Part shown: piece after piece, positions 55,598 through 64,000 of the stretch
Layout: each line of letters begins with the position of its first letter
How positions within the stretch are numbered: the stretch's first letter is position 1
Assembly (NCBI RefSeq): GCF_003957375.1
Contig: NZ_CP025473.1
Coordinates: 186,001-250,000, forward strand
Direction of reading: 5' to 3'
DNA: 64,000 nt
From: Enterococcus mundtii
Lineage (GTDB): Bacteria > Bacillota > Bacilli > Lactobacillales > Enterococcaceae
Program-made: the position numbers and the translations under genes
The notes under the pieces: generated by a model
The model's database searches: none
Told to the model about the DNA's origin: nothing
The model's input: only the letters and a program-made list of their open reading frames with translations

Positions 55598-57016
55598 ATG
55601 ACAATCAATTGGCAAAAAGAAGTCGAAGCACGTAAAGAAGACTTGCTTGAAGACTTAAAAAATCTTTTACGCGTAAGTAGTGAACGTGATGATTCACAAG
55701 CAACTTCAGATGCACCATTTGGACCTGGGCCTCGTGACGCATTGAAACACATGCTTGCTTATGGTGAACGTGATGGCTTCGTTGTAAAAAACGTGGACAA
55801 TTACGCAGGACACATCGATCTAGGTGAAGGAGACGAAACCTTAGGAATCTTTGGGCATATGGATGTGGTGCCTGCTGGCGATGGTTGGGATACTGATCCT
55901 TACGAACCAGTGATCAAAGACGGAAAAATCTTTGCTCGTGGGTCAAGTGATGACAAAGGACCAAGTATGGCTGCCTACTATGCGATGAAAATCATCAAAG
56001 ATCTAGATTTAGAATTATCGAAAAAAGTTCGCTTTGTCGTAGGTAGTGACGAAGAAAGTGGTTGGGCAGATATGGCTTACTACTTTGAACATGAAGAAGA
56101 ACCTGATTTCGGTTTCTCACCAGATGCGGAATTCCCGATCATCAACGGAGAAAAAGGTAATGTTTCTTTCGCATTCCGTTTTAAAGGCGATAATGCCGGT
56201 GACTATGTATTGAAATCATTTACGTCAGGTTTACGTGAAAACATGGTGCCAGGAACAGCGACTGCAAAAATTGAAGTACCAAGCGCAGATGCAGCAGTTG
56301 CTTTAGAAAAGGCATTCTATGAATTTATTGAAGCAAACCCAATCAACGGTTCGATCGAAGCAGAGCATACATTTGTTACGCTCAACGTAGTCGGAAAAGG
56401 GGCACATGGCGCAAGCCCACAATCTGGGATCAATGCCGGCTCTTTCTTAGCGAGCTTCCTTGATGATTATGAATTTATTGGTGCAGCTAAACAATTCATC
56501 CATGTGGCAGCTACTTACGTCCATGAAGACTTTTATGGTGAGAAATTAGGCGTTGCCCACGAAGATGAAAAAATGGGTAAACTAACAATGAATGCTGGAT
56601 TGTTTGCGTTTAAAGAAAATGGTTCAGAAGACGATAACTATATCAACATGAACTTCCGTTTTCCTAAAGGCACAACCACAGATGAACTAGAAAGTAAACT
56701 GAACAAAACAGTAGCAGACGAAGGTGCATCAGTTACTCGTGGTGCCCGTGTAATGGAACCACATTATGTACCAATGGATGATCCGTTGGTCGAAACATTA
56801 TTACAAGTCTACGAAGATCATACCGGCGAAAAAGGCTACGAACAAATCATCGGTGGTGGGACATACGGACGCTTATTAAAACGCGGTGTTGCGTATGGCG
56901 CAATGTTCCCAGGCTACACTGATACAATGCACCAAGCAAATGAATTTATGAGTCTAGATGACTTGTTCCGTGCTACAGCGATTTATGCAGATGCTATCTA
57001 TCGTTTGGCAAAATAA
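55598..57016 (+). CDS. pepV: Dipeptidase PepV (M20 family)
   Basis: Two-zinc dipeptidase that releases amino acids from dipeptides in the cytoplasm. The 472-residue protein has the zinc motifs FGHMDVVPAGDGWDTDPY, GSSDDKGPSMA, SDEESGWADMAYY (Glu pair) and, near the end, GGGTYGRLL and PGYTDTMHQANE. GTGGAGGAGTAAC precedes the ATG. A probable promoter is TTAAAC, 18 bases, TATGAT near 55530-55562. Divergent from nnrD; terminated at 57136. Confidence 0.94.
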   Translation: MTINWQKEVEARKEDLLEDLKNLLRVSSERDDSQATSDAPFGPGPRDALKHMLAYGERDGFVVKNVDNYAGHIDLGEGDETLGIFGHMDVVPAGDGWDTDPYEPVIKDGKIFARGSSDDKGPSMAAYYAMKIIKDLDLELSKKVRFVVGSDEESGWADMAYYFEHEEEPDFGFSPDAEFPIINGEKGNVSFAFRFKGDNAGDYVLKSFTSGLRENMVPGTATAKIEVPSADAAVALEKAFYEFIEANPINGSIEAEHTFVTLNVVGKGAHGASPQSGINAGSFLASFLDDYEFIGAAKQFIHVAATYVHEDFYGEKLGVAHEDEKMGKLTMNAGLFAFKENGSEDDNYINMNFRFPKGTTTDELESKLNKTVADEGASVTRGARVMEPHYVPMDDPLVETLLQVYEDHTGEKGYEQIIGGGTYGRLLKRGVAYGAMFPGYTDTMHQANEFMSLDDLFRATAIYADAIYRLAK

Positions 57017-57135
57017 ATCATCTTTATTCTTACTGCAACATTCATTGCAAAAGTCAGAAATAGTTGTACGCCTATCTTAGATATAACATGATAAAATCAA
57101 TAGGTAACAAATGACAAAGACTTGAGTGATACCTG

Positions 57136-57171
57136 GCCTTCAGAGAATTGGGCTTCTCTGAAGGCTTTTTT
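57136..57171 (+). terminator. Terminator after pepV
   Basis: GCCTTCAGAGAA pairs perfectly with TTCTCTGAAGGC, followed by six T. Confidence 0.9.
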
Positions 57172-57429
57172 GTGGACGGATCCGTTACCAACAAACAAGA
57201 TGATAAGCTGAGTGTATTTGCGTGATTAAGTGGATATATGTAGTTTTTAGTACTTTTTTTATTTGTAAAGAGTAATATTATTTCATTTTATTAATGTTTA
57301 CAAGCGACTATCCAACAGTAATTTTTCTCTTTATAGTGTGGAGGAAATACTTTTTTTATTTTCAAAAAAAAATTCGTTCATTTTTTCGACATTTATCCAA
57401 TAGAATAATTACTAAAGGAGGGAATTACG
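57172..57429. other. AT-rich region before the small-gene pair
   Basis: About 260 AT-rich bases with T runs. A TAGAAT near 57401 may be the -10 box of the small gene at 57430. No other feature seen. Confidence 0.45.
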
Positions 57430-57588
57430 ATGGCACACGAAACATTGGAAGGGCTTAGAGAAAGAAAAGAACGTAAATTAGCATCAGTTAAAGAGCAAGC
57501 ATTAAATGAAGTCGATAGAAGTAAAGAAGTATTACACAGTGGTGATTCTCAGACTATTGGGCAAAGCGAAAAAAATAAAGAGCGATAA
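57430..57588 (+). CDS. Small charged helical protein, 52 residues (pair member 1)
   Basis: Starts at ATG 57430 behind AAAGGAGGGAATTACG, an excellent ribosome site. The product is almost one charged amphipathic helix: LEGLRERKERKLASVKEQAL, then NEVDRSKEVL and a polar tail. It has no signal peptide, membrane segment or known motif. It is clearly similar in pattern to the protein encoded 135 bases downstream (57724). Function unknown; a stress or nucleic-acid/ribosome-associated role would be a guess. Confidence 0.65.
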   Translation: MAHETLEGLRERKERKLASVKEQALNEVDRSKEVLHSGDSQTIGQSEKNKER

Positions 57589-57723
57589 ATTTTCAAAAAT
57601 CTAGAATATGAATAGAAGATACTTGAACGTCCCACCATCCTATTCGATTGATACTACTTTCTAGGTTTGTATGGTTACAGTGAATCTTAGAAATCAAACT
57701 TCTTCAAAAGAAAGGAGAGCGTG

Positions 57724-57909
57724 ATGAGAGAAAAAGATCTAGAAAAGTTAAAAGAGAAAAGAAGACAAAAAATCGAGGATATCAAACAACGTTCTTTTAC
57801 AGAAATCAATAAAATCAAAGAGAAAAATATGAAGAAATTTAAACCAGACAAAATGGATTTTAAAGAAAAAAGAGCGAATCATCAAAAAAATGAAGGCCGT
57901 GTACTATAA
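57724..57909 (+). CDS. Small charged helical protein, 61 residues (pair member 2)
   Basis: Starts at ATG 57724, six bases after AAAGGAGAG (a GTG at 57721 is adjacent). The product is strongly charged, about half Lys, Glu, Arg and Asp: LEKLKEKRRQKIEDIKQRS, TEINKIKEKN, then a basic tail. The first 30 residues align with the 52-residue neighbour at 57430 (shared L-E-x-L-x-E/K-x-R spacing), so I take them as tandem paralogues. Function unknown. Confidence 0.65.
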   Translation: MREKDLEKLKEKRRQKIEDIKQRSFTEINKIKEKNMKKFKPDKMDFKEKRANHQKNEGRVL

Positions 57910-57952
57910 AATTTTAAATCTTTAGGAAGAGTTTTGCATAAGTCGTCAACAA

Positions 57953-58003
57953 TGAAAAATCAGCCTCCACACCCAAATTTATTCAAGTTTTGGATATGGA
58001 GGT
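57953..58003 (-). terminator. Terminator of the PH-domain gene
   Basis: On the minus strand CCTCCATATCCAAA pairs with TTTGGGTGTGGAGG (small mismatches), with TTTTTC beyond. It lies between convergent genes. Confidence 0.65.
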
Positions 58004-58023
58004 TCTTTGTGATGATTGTAAGT

Positions 58024-58404
58024 TTAAGATAAAACAGCTGCTGCAAGTGCCTGTTGTACGGCGATGATATTCTTATCTTTTCTAAATTGTAACGATTCAG
58101 CGGGCAATTCTGCGCTAGAGATCCAAATTTTCAATTCGGCATCTAAATCAAAATGCCCACTTGTTTCAATCGAAAAACGTGAAATCGAACGGTAAGGGAT
58201 CGATTTATATTCGCTTTTTTTACCGGTCATTCCTTGTTTATCGACGATAATCATCCGACGGTCGGTAAAAATAATCAAATCACGTACTAATTTGAACGCT
58301 AACTCTACCTGTTCCATTGGAATCAGGATTTCTTGAACTTCTCTTGTGATATTGGTTGTATCTTTTTGGGTAGCATTTCCCATCAAGCCATCAAATAGTC
58401 CCAT
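58024..58404 (-). CDS. Bacterial PH-domain protein
   Basis: A 126-residue cytoplasmic protein of the bPH_1 type: EILIPMEQVELAFKLVRDLI, IFTDRRMIIVDKQGMTGKK, YKSIPYRSISRFSIET, then DLDAELKIWI. These domains form ring oligomers; the cell role is not established. An AAGGAGTG site precedes the ATG. Single gene, no functional hint from neighbours. Confidence 0.82.
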   Translation of the reverse strand: MGLFDGLMGNATQKDTTNITREVQEILIPMEQVELAFKLVRDLIIFTDRRMIIVDKQGMTGKKSEYKSIPYRSISRFSIETSGHFDLDAELKIWISSAELPAESLQFRKDKNIIAVQQALAAAVLS

Positions 58405-58617
58405 AAAAACACTCCTTTAGTCGTAGGATAAAATTATAGTGATACTCTATTTCATTGTAACAAAGGTTTTGAATGAACGATCAATTTATTCTTCAAAAGA
58501 ACGAAAAAATTGAAGATGTAGGTCTGAGTGGGATAGATTCACGCTAAACAGATGGTTTGAGCTTTGACTTTATTAGTGTTACGGTTGTTATGTAATTAAG
58601 AATAGAGGAGGAAAACT

Positions 58618-60075
58618 ATGGGGAAATATGATTTACCGCAAGTAGAAACTCATCTTTATATTAATGGCAAATGGCTTGAAGGCTCTGAAGGAACACTTGA
58701 TGTCGTCAATCCAGCAACTGGGGAAACATTAGCAAGCGTTCAACAAGGTGGCGAAAAAGAGACAAAAGAAGCAATCAAAGCTGCCAATAAGGCATTCGTG
58801 GATTGGTCAAGAACAGCACCAAGCGAACGAGCAAAATTAATGAATAAAATGGCTGATCTTGTAGAAGAAGACAGTGAACGTTTAGCAAAAATCATGACGA
58901 TGGAACAAGGGAAACCGCTCGCTCAAGCAACTGCAGAAATCCAAACAAATGTCGAGAACCTTCGCTGGAATGCAGCGCAAGGTCAACGGATCATGGGAGA
59001 AATCATTCCTTCACCTGAAGGGAAACAATGGCAAGCACGTAAACAACCAATCGGTGTCGTCGGTGCCATCACACCATGGAATTTTCCTTCTAACATGATC
59101 ATTCGTAAAATCTCACCAGCAATCGCCGCAGGATGTACGGTTATTTTAAAACCAGCAAAATCAACACCTTTATCAGCACTTGCGCTGATGGAACTATTCC
59201 ACAAAGCTGGCTTTCCAGATGGTGTCGTAAATATCGTCATGGGTGATTCCTCCACAATCGGGAAGATTTTATCTGAATCGGATGATATTCAAAAAATCAC
59301 ATTCACAGGCTCAACAGAAGTCGGACAAATTCTAAATGAACAAGCAGCACCTACCTTGAAAAAAGTATCCATGGAGCTAGGTGGACATGCGCCATTTATT
59401 ATTTTTCCAGATGCTGATGTAGAATTAGCAGTCGATACATTGATCAAAACGAAATTTATCAACAATGGACAAGTATGTACGTCACCAAATCGAATTTTTA
59501 TCCATAAAGAAATCAAAGAACAAGCAACAAAATTGATTGTGGAAAAAATCAGAGAAGTGACTGTTGGAAATGGATTAGACGATCCAACTACGGGGCCATT
59601 GATCAATGAAGAAGGCGTAAAAAAAGTTGAAGAACAACTAGAAGATGCAGTAGCTAAAGGAGCAGAAATTTTGGCTGGCGGTCATCGTCTAACGGACGGA
59701 GAATATGCAAATGGCTTCTTCTTTGAACCGACAGTATTAGATGGCGTGAAAAAGGAAATGGATATTTTCTACAATGAAACATTTGGACCAGTGATTCCAA
59801 TCATTACGTTTGAAGACGAAGAACAAGTAATCAAAGATGCCAATGATACGATTTTTGGTTTAGCATCGTATTTCTTTGCGACAAATATCCATACGATCAA
59901 CAATGTAAGCAATAAATTGCAATATGGCATGGTAGGCGTCAATGACACGACCATTTCAAATTCTGCGACGCCATTTGGGGGAGTCAAACATTCAGGATTT
60001 GGCCGTGAGAACGGAACTTTTGGGGTAGAGGAATATGTCGAAGTGAAGTTTGTGACGATTGCATCAGAGAAATAA
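58618..60075 (+). CDS. gabD: NAD(P)-dependent succinate-semialdehyde dehydrogenase
   Basis: Aldehyde dehydrogenase superfamily, closest in pattern to succinate-semialdehyde dehydrogenases. The 485-residue protein has the N-terminal cofactor site (TPWNFPSNMIIRKISPAI), FTGSTEVG, the general base Glu in MELGGHAPFIIF and the catalytic Cys in NNGQVCTSPNR. No GABA transaminase gene is nearby, so the natural aldehyde is uncertain. AGAGGAGG precedes the ATG. Single gene ended by a hairpin at 60089. Confidence 0.85.
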   Translation: MGKYDLPQVETHLYINGKWLEGSEGTLDVVNPATGETLASVQQGGEKETKEAIKAANKAFVDWSRTAPSERAKLMNKMADLVEEDSERLAKIMTMEQGKPLAQATAEIQTNVENLRWNAAQGQRIMGEIIPSPEGKQWQARKQPIGVVGAITPWNFPSNMIIRKISPAIAAGCTVILKPAKSTPLSALALMELFHKAGFPDGVVNIVMGDSSTIGKILSESDDIQKITFTGSTEVGQILNEQAAPTLKKVSMELGGHAPFIIFPDADVELAVDTLIKTKFINNGQVCTSPNRIFIHKEIKEQATKLIVEKIREVTVGNGLDDPTTGPLINEEGVKKVEEQLEDAVAKGAEILAGGHRLTDGEYANGFFFEPTVLDGVKKEMDIFYNETFGPVIPIITFEDEEQVIKDANDTIFGLASYFFATNIHTINNVSNKLQYGMVGVNDTTISNSATPFGGVKHSGFGRENGTFGVEEYVEVKFVTIASEK

Positions 60076-60088
60076 ATGATAAGATAAA

Positions 60089-60131
60089 AAGAAGAGGGAT
60101 GATTGCATAAAATCATCTCTCTTCTTTTTTA
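60089..60131. terminator. Bidirectional terminator overlapping the GT2 gene end
   Basis: AAGAAGAGGGATGATT pairs with AATCATCTCTCTTCTT (one mismatch), with A and T runs outside. The right arm includes the last codons and stop of the convergent glycosyltransferase gene. Confidence 0.82.
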
Positions 60132-61072
60132 TTTTGGTGATACTCATGATAAACATGATAGAGGTTCAGTTCGTACTCTTTCTTTGCATTTGTAACGACT
60201 GTATCTAAAATCATACCGGTAACTAGTGAAAGTAAAGCTAGGATCATCAATCCTGTACTTAATATGGCTGAAGGGACTTTAGTAATAAAGCTGGTCAACA
60301 TAAACTCCCGAATGACAGGAATCCCAGTGAACAGACCAGCTAAAAAGAAAATGACTGTCCAGATATTGAAAAATAGGATAGGTTTATAATCTTTACACAT
60401 TTTAATAATCATCATAATGACTTTAAAGCCATCAGAAAAGGTATTCAATTTTGATTCGCTACCTTCTGGGCGATCACGGTAATCAATAGGGAGCTCAACT
60501 AATTTGAATTTTTTATCTAAGGCATGAATGGTCAATTCCGTTTCGATTTGGAATCCCGCACTCATAATCGGAAAACTTTTGACAAAAATACGATTAAATC
60601 CGCGATAGCCAGTCATCACGTCTCTTATTTTTGTTTTATATAAACGAGTGATCGTATTTTTAACTAAATTATTGCCAAAATCATGGAAGGCGCGTTTATT
60701 TTCTTCAAAGTAAGTGCCATTAGAAAGACGATCGCCAATAACCATATCCGCTTCGCCAGAACGTAATTTTTCTAAAAGTCCATGTACGGCTTCGGCTGGA
60801 TATGTATCATCTCCGTCTACCATCAAATAATAATCAGCATCAATGTCAAAAAACATTTGACGTATAACATTTCCTTTACCTTGACGAGGTTCTTTTTTTA
60901 CAATAGCACCCGCTGCAACTGCTAAATCGTAGGTGTGATCCGTTGAGTTATTGTCGTATACATAAATATCTGCTTCTGGTAACTCTCGTTTAAAGTCGGC
61001 AATGACTGTGGGAATCGTTGCTTCTTCATTATAACAAGGAATCAGGACAGCAATTTTTTCTGTGTGATTCAT
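60113..61072 (-). CDS. Family 2 glycosyltransferase with C-terminal membrane helices
   Basis: Transfers a sugar from a nucleotide sugar, probably to undecaprenyl phosphate, as GtrB-type enzymes do. The 319-residue protein has the GT-A start VLIPCYNEEATIPTVI, DNNSTDHT and the metal site VDGDDTYP, then GYRGFNR, and two C-terminal helices (about residues 230-250 and 268-292). Such enzymes feed a sugar to surface polymers; the DUF6056-like protein elsewhere in the window could be a partner, but they are not linked. Single gene. Confidence 0.88.
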   Translation of the reverse strand: MNHTEKIAVLIPCYNEEATIPTVIADFKRELPEADIYVYDNNSTDHTYDLAVAAGAIVKKEPRQGKGNVIRQMFFDIDADYYLMVDGDDTYPAEAVHGLLEKLRSGEADMVIGDRLSNGTYFEENKRAFHDFGNNLVKNTITRLYKTKIRDVMTGYRGFNRIFVKSFPIMSAGFQIETELTIHALDKKFKLVELPIDYRDRPEGSESKLNTFSDGFKVIMMIIKMCKDYKPILFFNIWTVIFFLAGLFTGIPVIREFMLTSFITKVPSAILSTGLMILALLSLVTGMILDTVVTNAKKEYELNLYHVYHEYHQNKKEER

Positions 61073-61145
61073 TTTTCACTCTCCTAAATAAATTGAAAAA
61101 GTTTAAACTAAGCATAACCTATCATGTACGTTTATACCAGTTTTT

Positions 61146-61198
61146 ACACAAAAAAAGAAGCTCTTATCCATAGGAAAGCCTATTTCTAAGAGAATCTT
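61146..61198 (-). terminator. Terminator of the gene at 61211
   Basis: On the minus strand TCTCTTA pairs with TAAGAG, enclosing ATAGG/CCTAT, and is followed by TTCTTTTTTT. Confidence 0.65.
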
Positions 61199-61210
61199 TT
61201 AAAAATGAAA

Positions 61211-61561
61211 TCAAGCATCTGTTCCTTTTTTTCTAGAAATATCTAAAACAGTACCAGTATAGGCATCTGCTAAAAATTCATAATAGACGATTTCCCCATC
61301 TTCTATGCGAGAAATCCCACCACGATAAGCTTTTGAATGGATTGCAAATTTACGTGTCGGTTCTTTCTCAAAAGAGATCCAGGAACCTTCAATCGAGCCT
61401 TCGTCTAAAAATGCTTCTTTGATGGTAGCTAAGACTTCATCAGCGGACATCGTTTTGTTACGGTTGTACCATAGTGCAGTTGCCACGCCACTTAATAATC
61501 CTAAACCAAGTCCGACAGCTAAACCACCTTTGAAATAGGCCTGTTCACTTTCTTCATACAT
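61211..61561 (-). CDS. Small membrane-anchored protein with PepSY-like domain
   Basis: A 116-residue protein: a short cytoplasmic start, one Gly-rich helix (GGLAVGLGLGLLSGVATALW, residues 12-31) and an outer domain of about 80 residues ending YYEFLADAYTGTVLDISRK, which fits PepSY/YPEB-type domains. These often inhibit or modulate peptidases. It lies divergent from pepA, but PepA acts in the cytoplasm, so a link is doubtful. GGAGGGC precedes the ATG. Function unknown. Confidence 0.7.
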   Translation of the reverse strand: MYEESEQAYFKGGLAVGLGLGLLSGVATALWYNRNKTMSADEVLATIKEAFLDEGSIEGSWISFEKEPTRKFAIHSKAYRGGISRIEDGEIVYYEFLADAYTGTVLDISRKKGTDA

Positions 61562-61762
61562 ACTGCTTGCCCTCCTTTACAATTACACAAGTTTCTTTGG
61601 CTTTATTTTACCACACTATCGGATTTTCTTTGAAATAAATAACCGTTTTGAAATAAAATACGGTATAATGATCACGATAGATTTGTCCAGATGCTATTTT
61701 TTTAAGACAAATCAAAGCTGAGATTGAAAGGAGACAAGTCTGAATTATAGACGATCATTATT

Positions 61763-62842
61763 ATGGATGAAAAAACATTTCAACGTATCAAAGAATTAAC
61801 AGAATTACAAGGAACAAGCGGTTTTGAACAAGATATCCGCGCGTACATGGAACAACACATGGAGCCACTAGTTGATGAATTACAATTAGATGGATTAGGT
61901 GGGATCTTTGGATTGCGTCATCACCAAGAAGCGGATGCCCCTCGTGTGATGGTGGCAGCACACATGGACGAAGTTGGTTTTATGTTGACACAAATCCAAG
62001 ATAACGGATTGTTCAAAGTGGTACCGCTAGGTGGTTGGAATCCTTATGTAGTATCGGCTCAACGCTTTACATTGAAGACATCAACAGGGGAAAATTACCC
62101 ATGTATTTCTTCTTCCGTTCCACCACATTTATTACGTGGTACAAGTGGTCAAAAGTCAGTCGAAGTAACAGATATTTTATTTGATGCTGGTTTTGAATCA
62201 AAAGAAGAAGCAATGAGTTTTGGTGTCCTACCAGGAGATACGATCGTACCTTTTGCAGAAACGATCAAAACAGCAAATGGCAAAAATATCATCAGTAAGT
62301 CATGGGATAACCGTTACGGTTGTACGATGGTCTTGGAAGCATTAGAAGCCCTAGAAAAAGAAACATTAGGTCATACGCTGATCGCCGGTGCTAACGTCCA
62401 GGAAGAAGTTGGTTTACGTGGATCAAAAGCTTCAGTGAACAAATTCAAACCTGATCTATTCTTTGCGGTAGACTGCTCTGCAGCGGATGATACAGTAACG
62501 AAAAAAGGCACATTTGGTCATCTAGGAGAAGGCACCTTGATGCGTATCCAAGATCCAGGATTGATCATGTTGCCACGTTTACGTGAATATTTACTAGATA
62601 TTGCTGAAACAAACAATATTCCATATCAATACTTTGTATCAAAAGGTGGTACCGACGCGGGTGCTGCTCATACACAAAATGAAGGAATCCCAAGTACCGT
62701 TATCGGTGTGGTTGGGCGCTATATCCATACGCATCAAACGATGTTTAGTATCCGTGACTTTGAAGCAGCCAGAGAAATGTTGATCCAAACATTGAAGGGC
62801 TTAGATAAATCAACGGTGAATACGATCGTTTACGGAAAATAA
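61763..62842 (+). CDS. pepA: Glutamyl aminopeptidase PepA (M42 family)
   Basis: Metal-dependent aminopeptidase that removes N-terminal Glu or Asp; M42 enzymes form 12-subunit shells. The 359-residue protein has AHMDEVGFMLT, the bridging Asp in KSWDNRYGC, EEVGLRGSKA (catalytic Glu pair), DCSAADD and the last His in IHTHQTMFS. The nearest good ribosome site (AAGGAG at about 61728) is 30 bases from ATG 61763, and no start fits it better, which is odd. Single gene ended by a hairpin at 62848. Confidence 0.93.
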   Translation: MDEKTFQRIKELTELQGTSGFEQDIRAYMEQHMEPLVDELQLDGLGGIFGLRHHQEADAPRVMVAAHMDEVGFMLTQIQDNGLFKVVPLGGWNPYVVSAQRFTLKTSTGENYPCISSSVPPHLLRGTSGQKSVEVTDILFDAGFESKEEAMSFGVLPGDTIVPFAETIKTANGKNIISKSWDNRYGCTMVLEALEALEKETLGHTLIAGANVQEEVGLRGSKASVNKFKPDLFFAVDCSAADDTVTKKGTFGHLGEGTLMRIQDPGLIMLPRLREYLLDIAETNNIPYQYFVSKGGTDAGAAHTQNEGIPSTVIGVVGRYIHTHQTMFSIRDFEAAREMLIQTLKGLDKSTVNTIVYGK

Positions 62843-62847
62843 GTAAT

Positions 62848-62883
62848 CAACGAGTGAAGGCTATCCGCTTTTGCTCGTTTTTT
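62848..62883 (+). terminator. Terminator after pepA
   Basis: AACGAG and CTCGTT outer arms with weaker inner pairing, then six T. Confidence 0.75.
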
Positions 62884-62899
62884 ATTTTTTAGATATAGT

Positions 62900-62928
62900 T
62901 TGGTCAGTTTTTTGTAAAGGTGTATAAT
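62900..62928 (+). promoter_or_regulatory. Promoter of the thioredoxin-like/usp genes
   Basis: TTGGTC and TATAAT with a 17-base spacer, 38 bases before the start codon. Confidence 0.62.
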
Positions 62929-62965
62929 TTAAGTAGAATATAGAATAAGAAAGAAGTGTGAACCT

Positions 62966-63286
62966 ATGATTACTCCTAAAAGTCTTGAAGAAGTAGCCGG
63001 TTATGTTGAAAAAGGCAATCATATCTTTTTCTTTACTGCCGATTGGTGTGGCGATTGTCGCTTCATCAAACCACAAATGCCAGAGATCGAGCGCAGCTTT
63101 TCAGATTGGACATTTGTCGAAATGGATCGTGATGCGTATATCGACTTAGCAGCAGAATGGAATATTTTCGGTATTCCAAGTTTTATTGTCATTAAAGATG
63201 GGAAAGAGCTAGGTCGTCTGGTCAATAAAGATCGTAAAACAAAAGAAGAAATCGAACAGTTTTTAACAAAAACGATTCAGCAGTGA
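62966..63286 (+). CDS. Thioredoxin-family protein with CGDC site
   Basis: A 106-residue cytoplasmic thioredoxin fold. The redox site is WCGDC (Cys28 and Cys31) in place of the WCGPC of classic thioredoxin; the cis-proline is in GIPSFIVIKDGK. The Asp variant occurs in a Firmicute subgroup of unknown partner. AGAAGTG lies upstream of the ATG. The UspA gene follows after 21 bases, so the two are probably one transcript linked to stress. Confidence 0.87.
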   Translation: MITPKSLEEVAGYVEKGNHIFFFTADWCGDCRFIKPQMPEIERSFSDWTFVEMDRDAYIDLAAEWNIFGIPSFIVIKDGKELGRLVNKDRKTKEEIEQFLTKTIQQ

Positions 63287-63307
63287 GAAACGAGAGGAGT
63301 GGGAAAA

Positions 63308-63763
63308 ATGGAACAAGCATATAAGAAAATCTTAGTTGGAATTGACGGAAGCGAGCAAGCGTTTGCTGCATTCAAAAAAGCCGTTGAGGTAGCTCGTAGA
63401 AATGACGGCACAGTATATGTGACGAATGTGATCGACCAACAATTTTATCAATTTATGGGGTATACGCCTATTGACCAATCCTTGATCGATCAACAGACTG
63501 AATCAGCAAAAGAATTGATTGAAGAATGTAAAAATTACGGAAAATCCGTTGATTACCAAAAAATAGAAGGTATTGTGGCTTACGGTTCGGTCAGAGAATC
63601 TATGGCAGTAAAACTACCAAAGAAATATCAAATCGACTTGATCATGATTGGTCAATCAGGGTTAAATGCCGTTGAACGTTTTATGACTGGTAGTGTGGCA
63701 AGCTATGTGATTCGACAAGCTCCGTGTGATGTCTTAGTCGTTTCAGAACCAAGAGAAGCATAG
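63308..63763 (+). CDS. Universal stress protein UspA
   Basis: A 151-residue cytoplasmic stress protein. KILVGIDGSEQAF at the start and the ATP-binding pattern G-2x-G-9x-G-S, seen as GQSGLNAVERFMTGS, show it belongs to the nucleotide-binding Usp class. ATG 63308 follows GAGAGGAGTGG; an in-frame GTG at 63299 lies within that site. Ends with a strong terminator. Confidence 0.9.
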   Translation: MEQAYKKILVGIDGSEQAFAAFKKAVEVARRNDGTVYVTNVIDQQFYQFMGYTPIDQSLIDQQTESAKELIEECKNYGKSVDYQKIEGIVAYGSVRESMAVKLPKKYQIDLIMIGQSGLNAVERFMTGSVASYVIRQAPCDVLVVSEPREA

Positions 63764-63792
63764 TTTTTGATTCAATAGGCAGATCCTTGAAC

Positions 63793-63846
63793 AAAAAAAG
63801 ACGAGGAAACGAAAGATGGTGCATTTCGTTTCCTCGTCTTTTTTTG
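63793..63846. terminator. Perfect long terminator after usp (bidirectional)
   Basis: AAAAAAAGACGAGGAAACG pairs fully with its mirror half CGTTTCCTCGTCTTTTTTT around a short loop. Confidence 0.92.
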
Positions 63847-64000
63847 TGATCCGTGCTTTCTTTTTATTCCGGCAAGGTTTCCTAAGAGAATTTATCATGC
63901 AAGAACCGCCTTTTTTTGTTAAGATAAAGCAAGAGAGTTTGGCGCTAGACTACGTTGGGTTTCCCGAAAGTACGATGTCTTCAGTTGCCATAAATAAAAA

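Overview
The window is chromosomal DNA of a low-GC Gram-positive bacterium, almost certainly an Enterococcus. The main evidence is the block ddl, murF, DEAD-box helicase, acpS, alr, mazF, together with a mevalonate operon (mvaK1, mvaD, mvaK2, fni), bifunctional adhE behind Rex-type sites, pepV and a chitin-active LPMO. I cannot fix the species; the E. faecium / E. hirae group is my guess. I see no prophage, insertion sequence, CRISPR array, tRNA or rRNA gene.

Layout. 1-6655: cell-wall and housekeeping genes on the + strand (ddl truncated at the window edge, murF, cshA, acpS, alr, mazF-like). 6656-13000: a YhgE/Pip membrane protein and a KimA-type potassium importer, flanked by two inverted copies of a ~133-bp palindromic repeat, then a decayed mazEF pair. 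13193-16589 (-): OpuC-type compatible-solute ABC transporter. 16851-23692: queA, a P-type Ca2+ ATPase, a DUF975 protein (-), tgt and yajC. 24007-26604: adhE. 27336-37331: a ten-gene locus for unsaturated uronides (GH105 hydrolase, TRAP transporter, sugar isomerase-like protein, AraC and IclR regulators, KDPG aldolase, KDG kinase, KduI, KduD). 37373-41428 (-): mevalonate operon. 41725-43875: deoxynucleoside kinase and a four-module LPMO. 45002-46211: infC-rpmI-rplT behind an L20-type leader. 46681-48501: DUF6056-like membrane protein. 48861-53727: a poorly understood unit of transporter, hydantoinase/oxoprolinase-like protein, ImmA/IrrE-like metalloprotein and GntR regulator. 53911-64000: mixed metabolism and small proteins (thioesterase, NAD(P)HX dehydratase, pepV, gabD-like, GT2, pepA, thioredoxin-like, UspA), including three small genes of 51 to 61 residues.

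How genes work together. The uronide locus forms a complete inferred route: import, release of the unsaturated uronic acid, isomerisation (KduI), reduction (KduD), phosphorylation (KdgK) and cleavage (KDPG aldolase) to pyruvate and glyceraldehyde 3-phosphate. A palindrome ATTTC-N7-GAAAT occurs upstream of both the IclR gene and the aldolase gene and is a good candidate operator; catabolite (cre-like) sites precede both halves. KimA and OpuC both serve osmotic and potassium balance and belong to families controlled by cyclic di-AMP elsewhere.

The least explained parts are the hydantoinase-like unit, the inverted palindromic repeats, the paired small charged proteins at 57430-57909, and the leader of the cshA helicase gene, which holds broken coding-like reading frames. 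All functions are inferred by reading the sequence; no database search was run.
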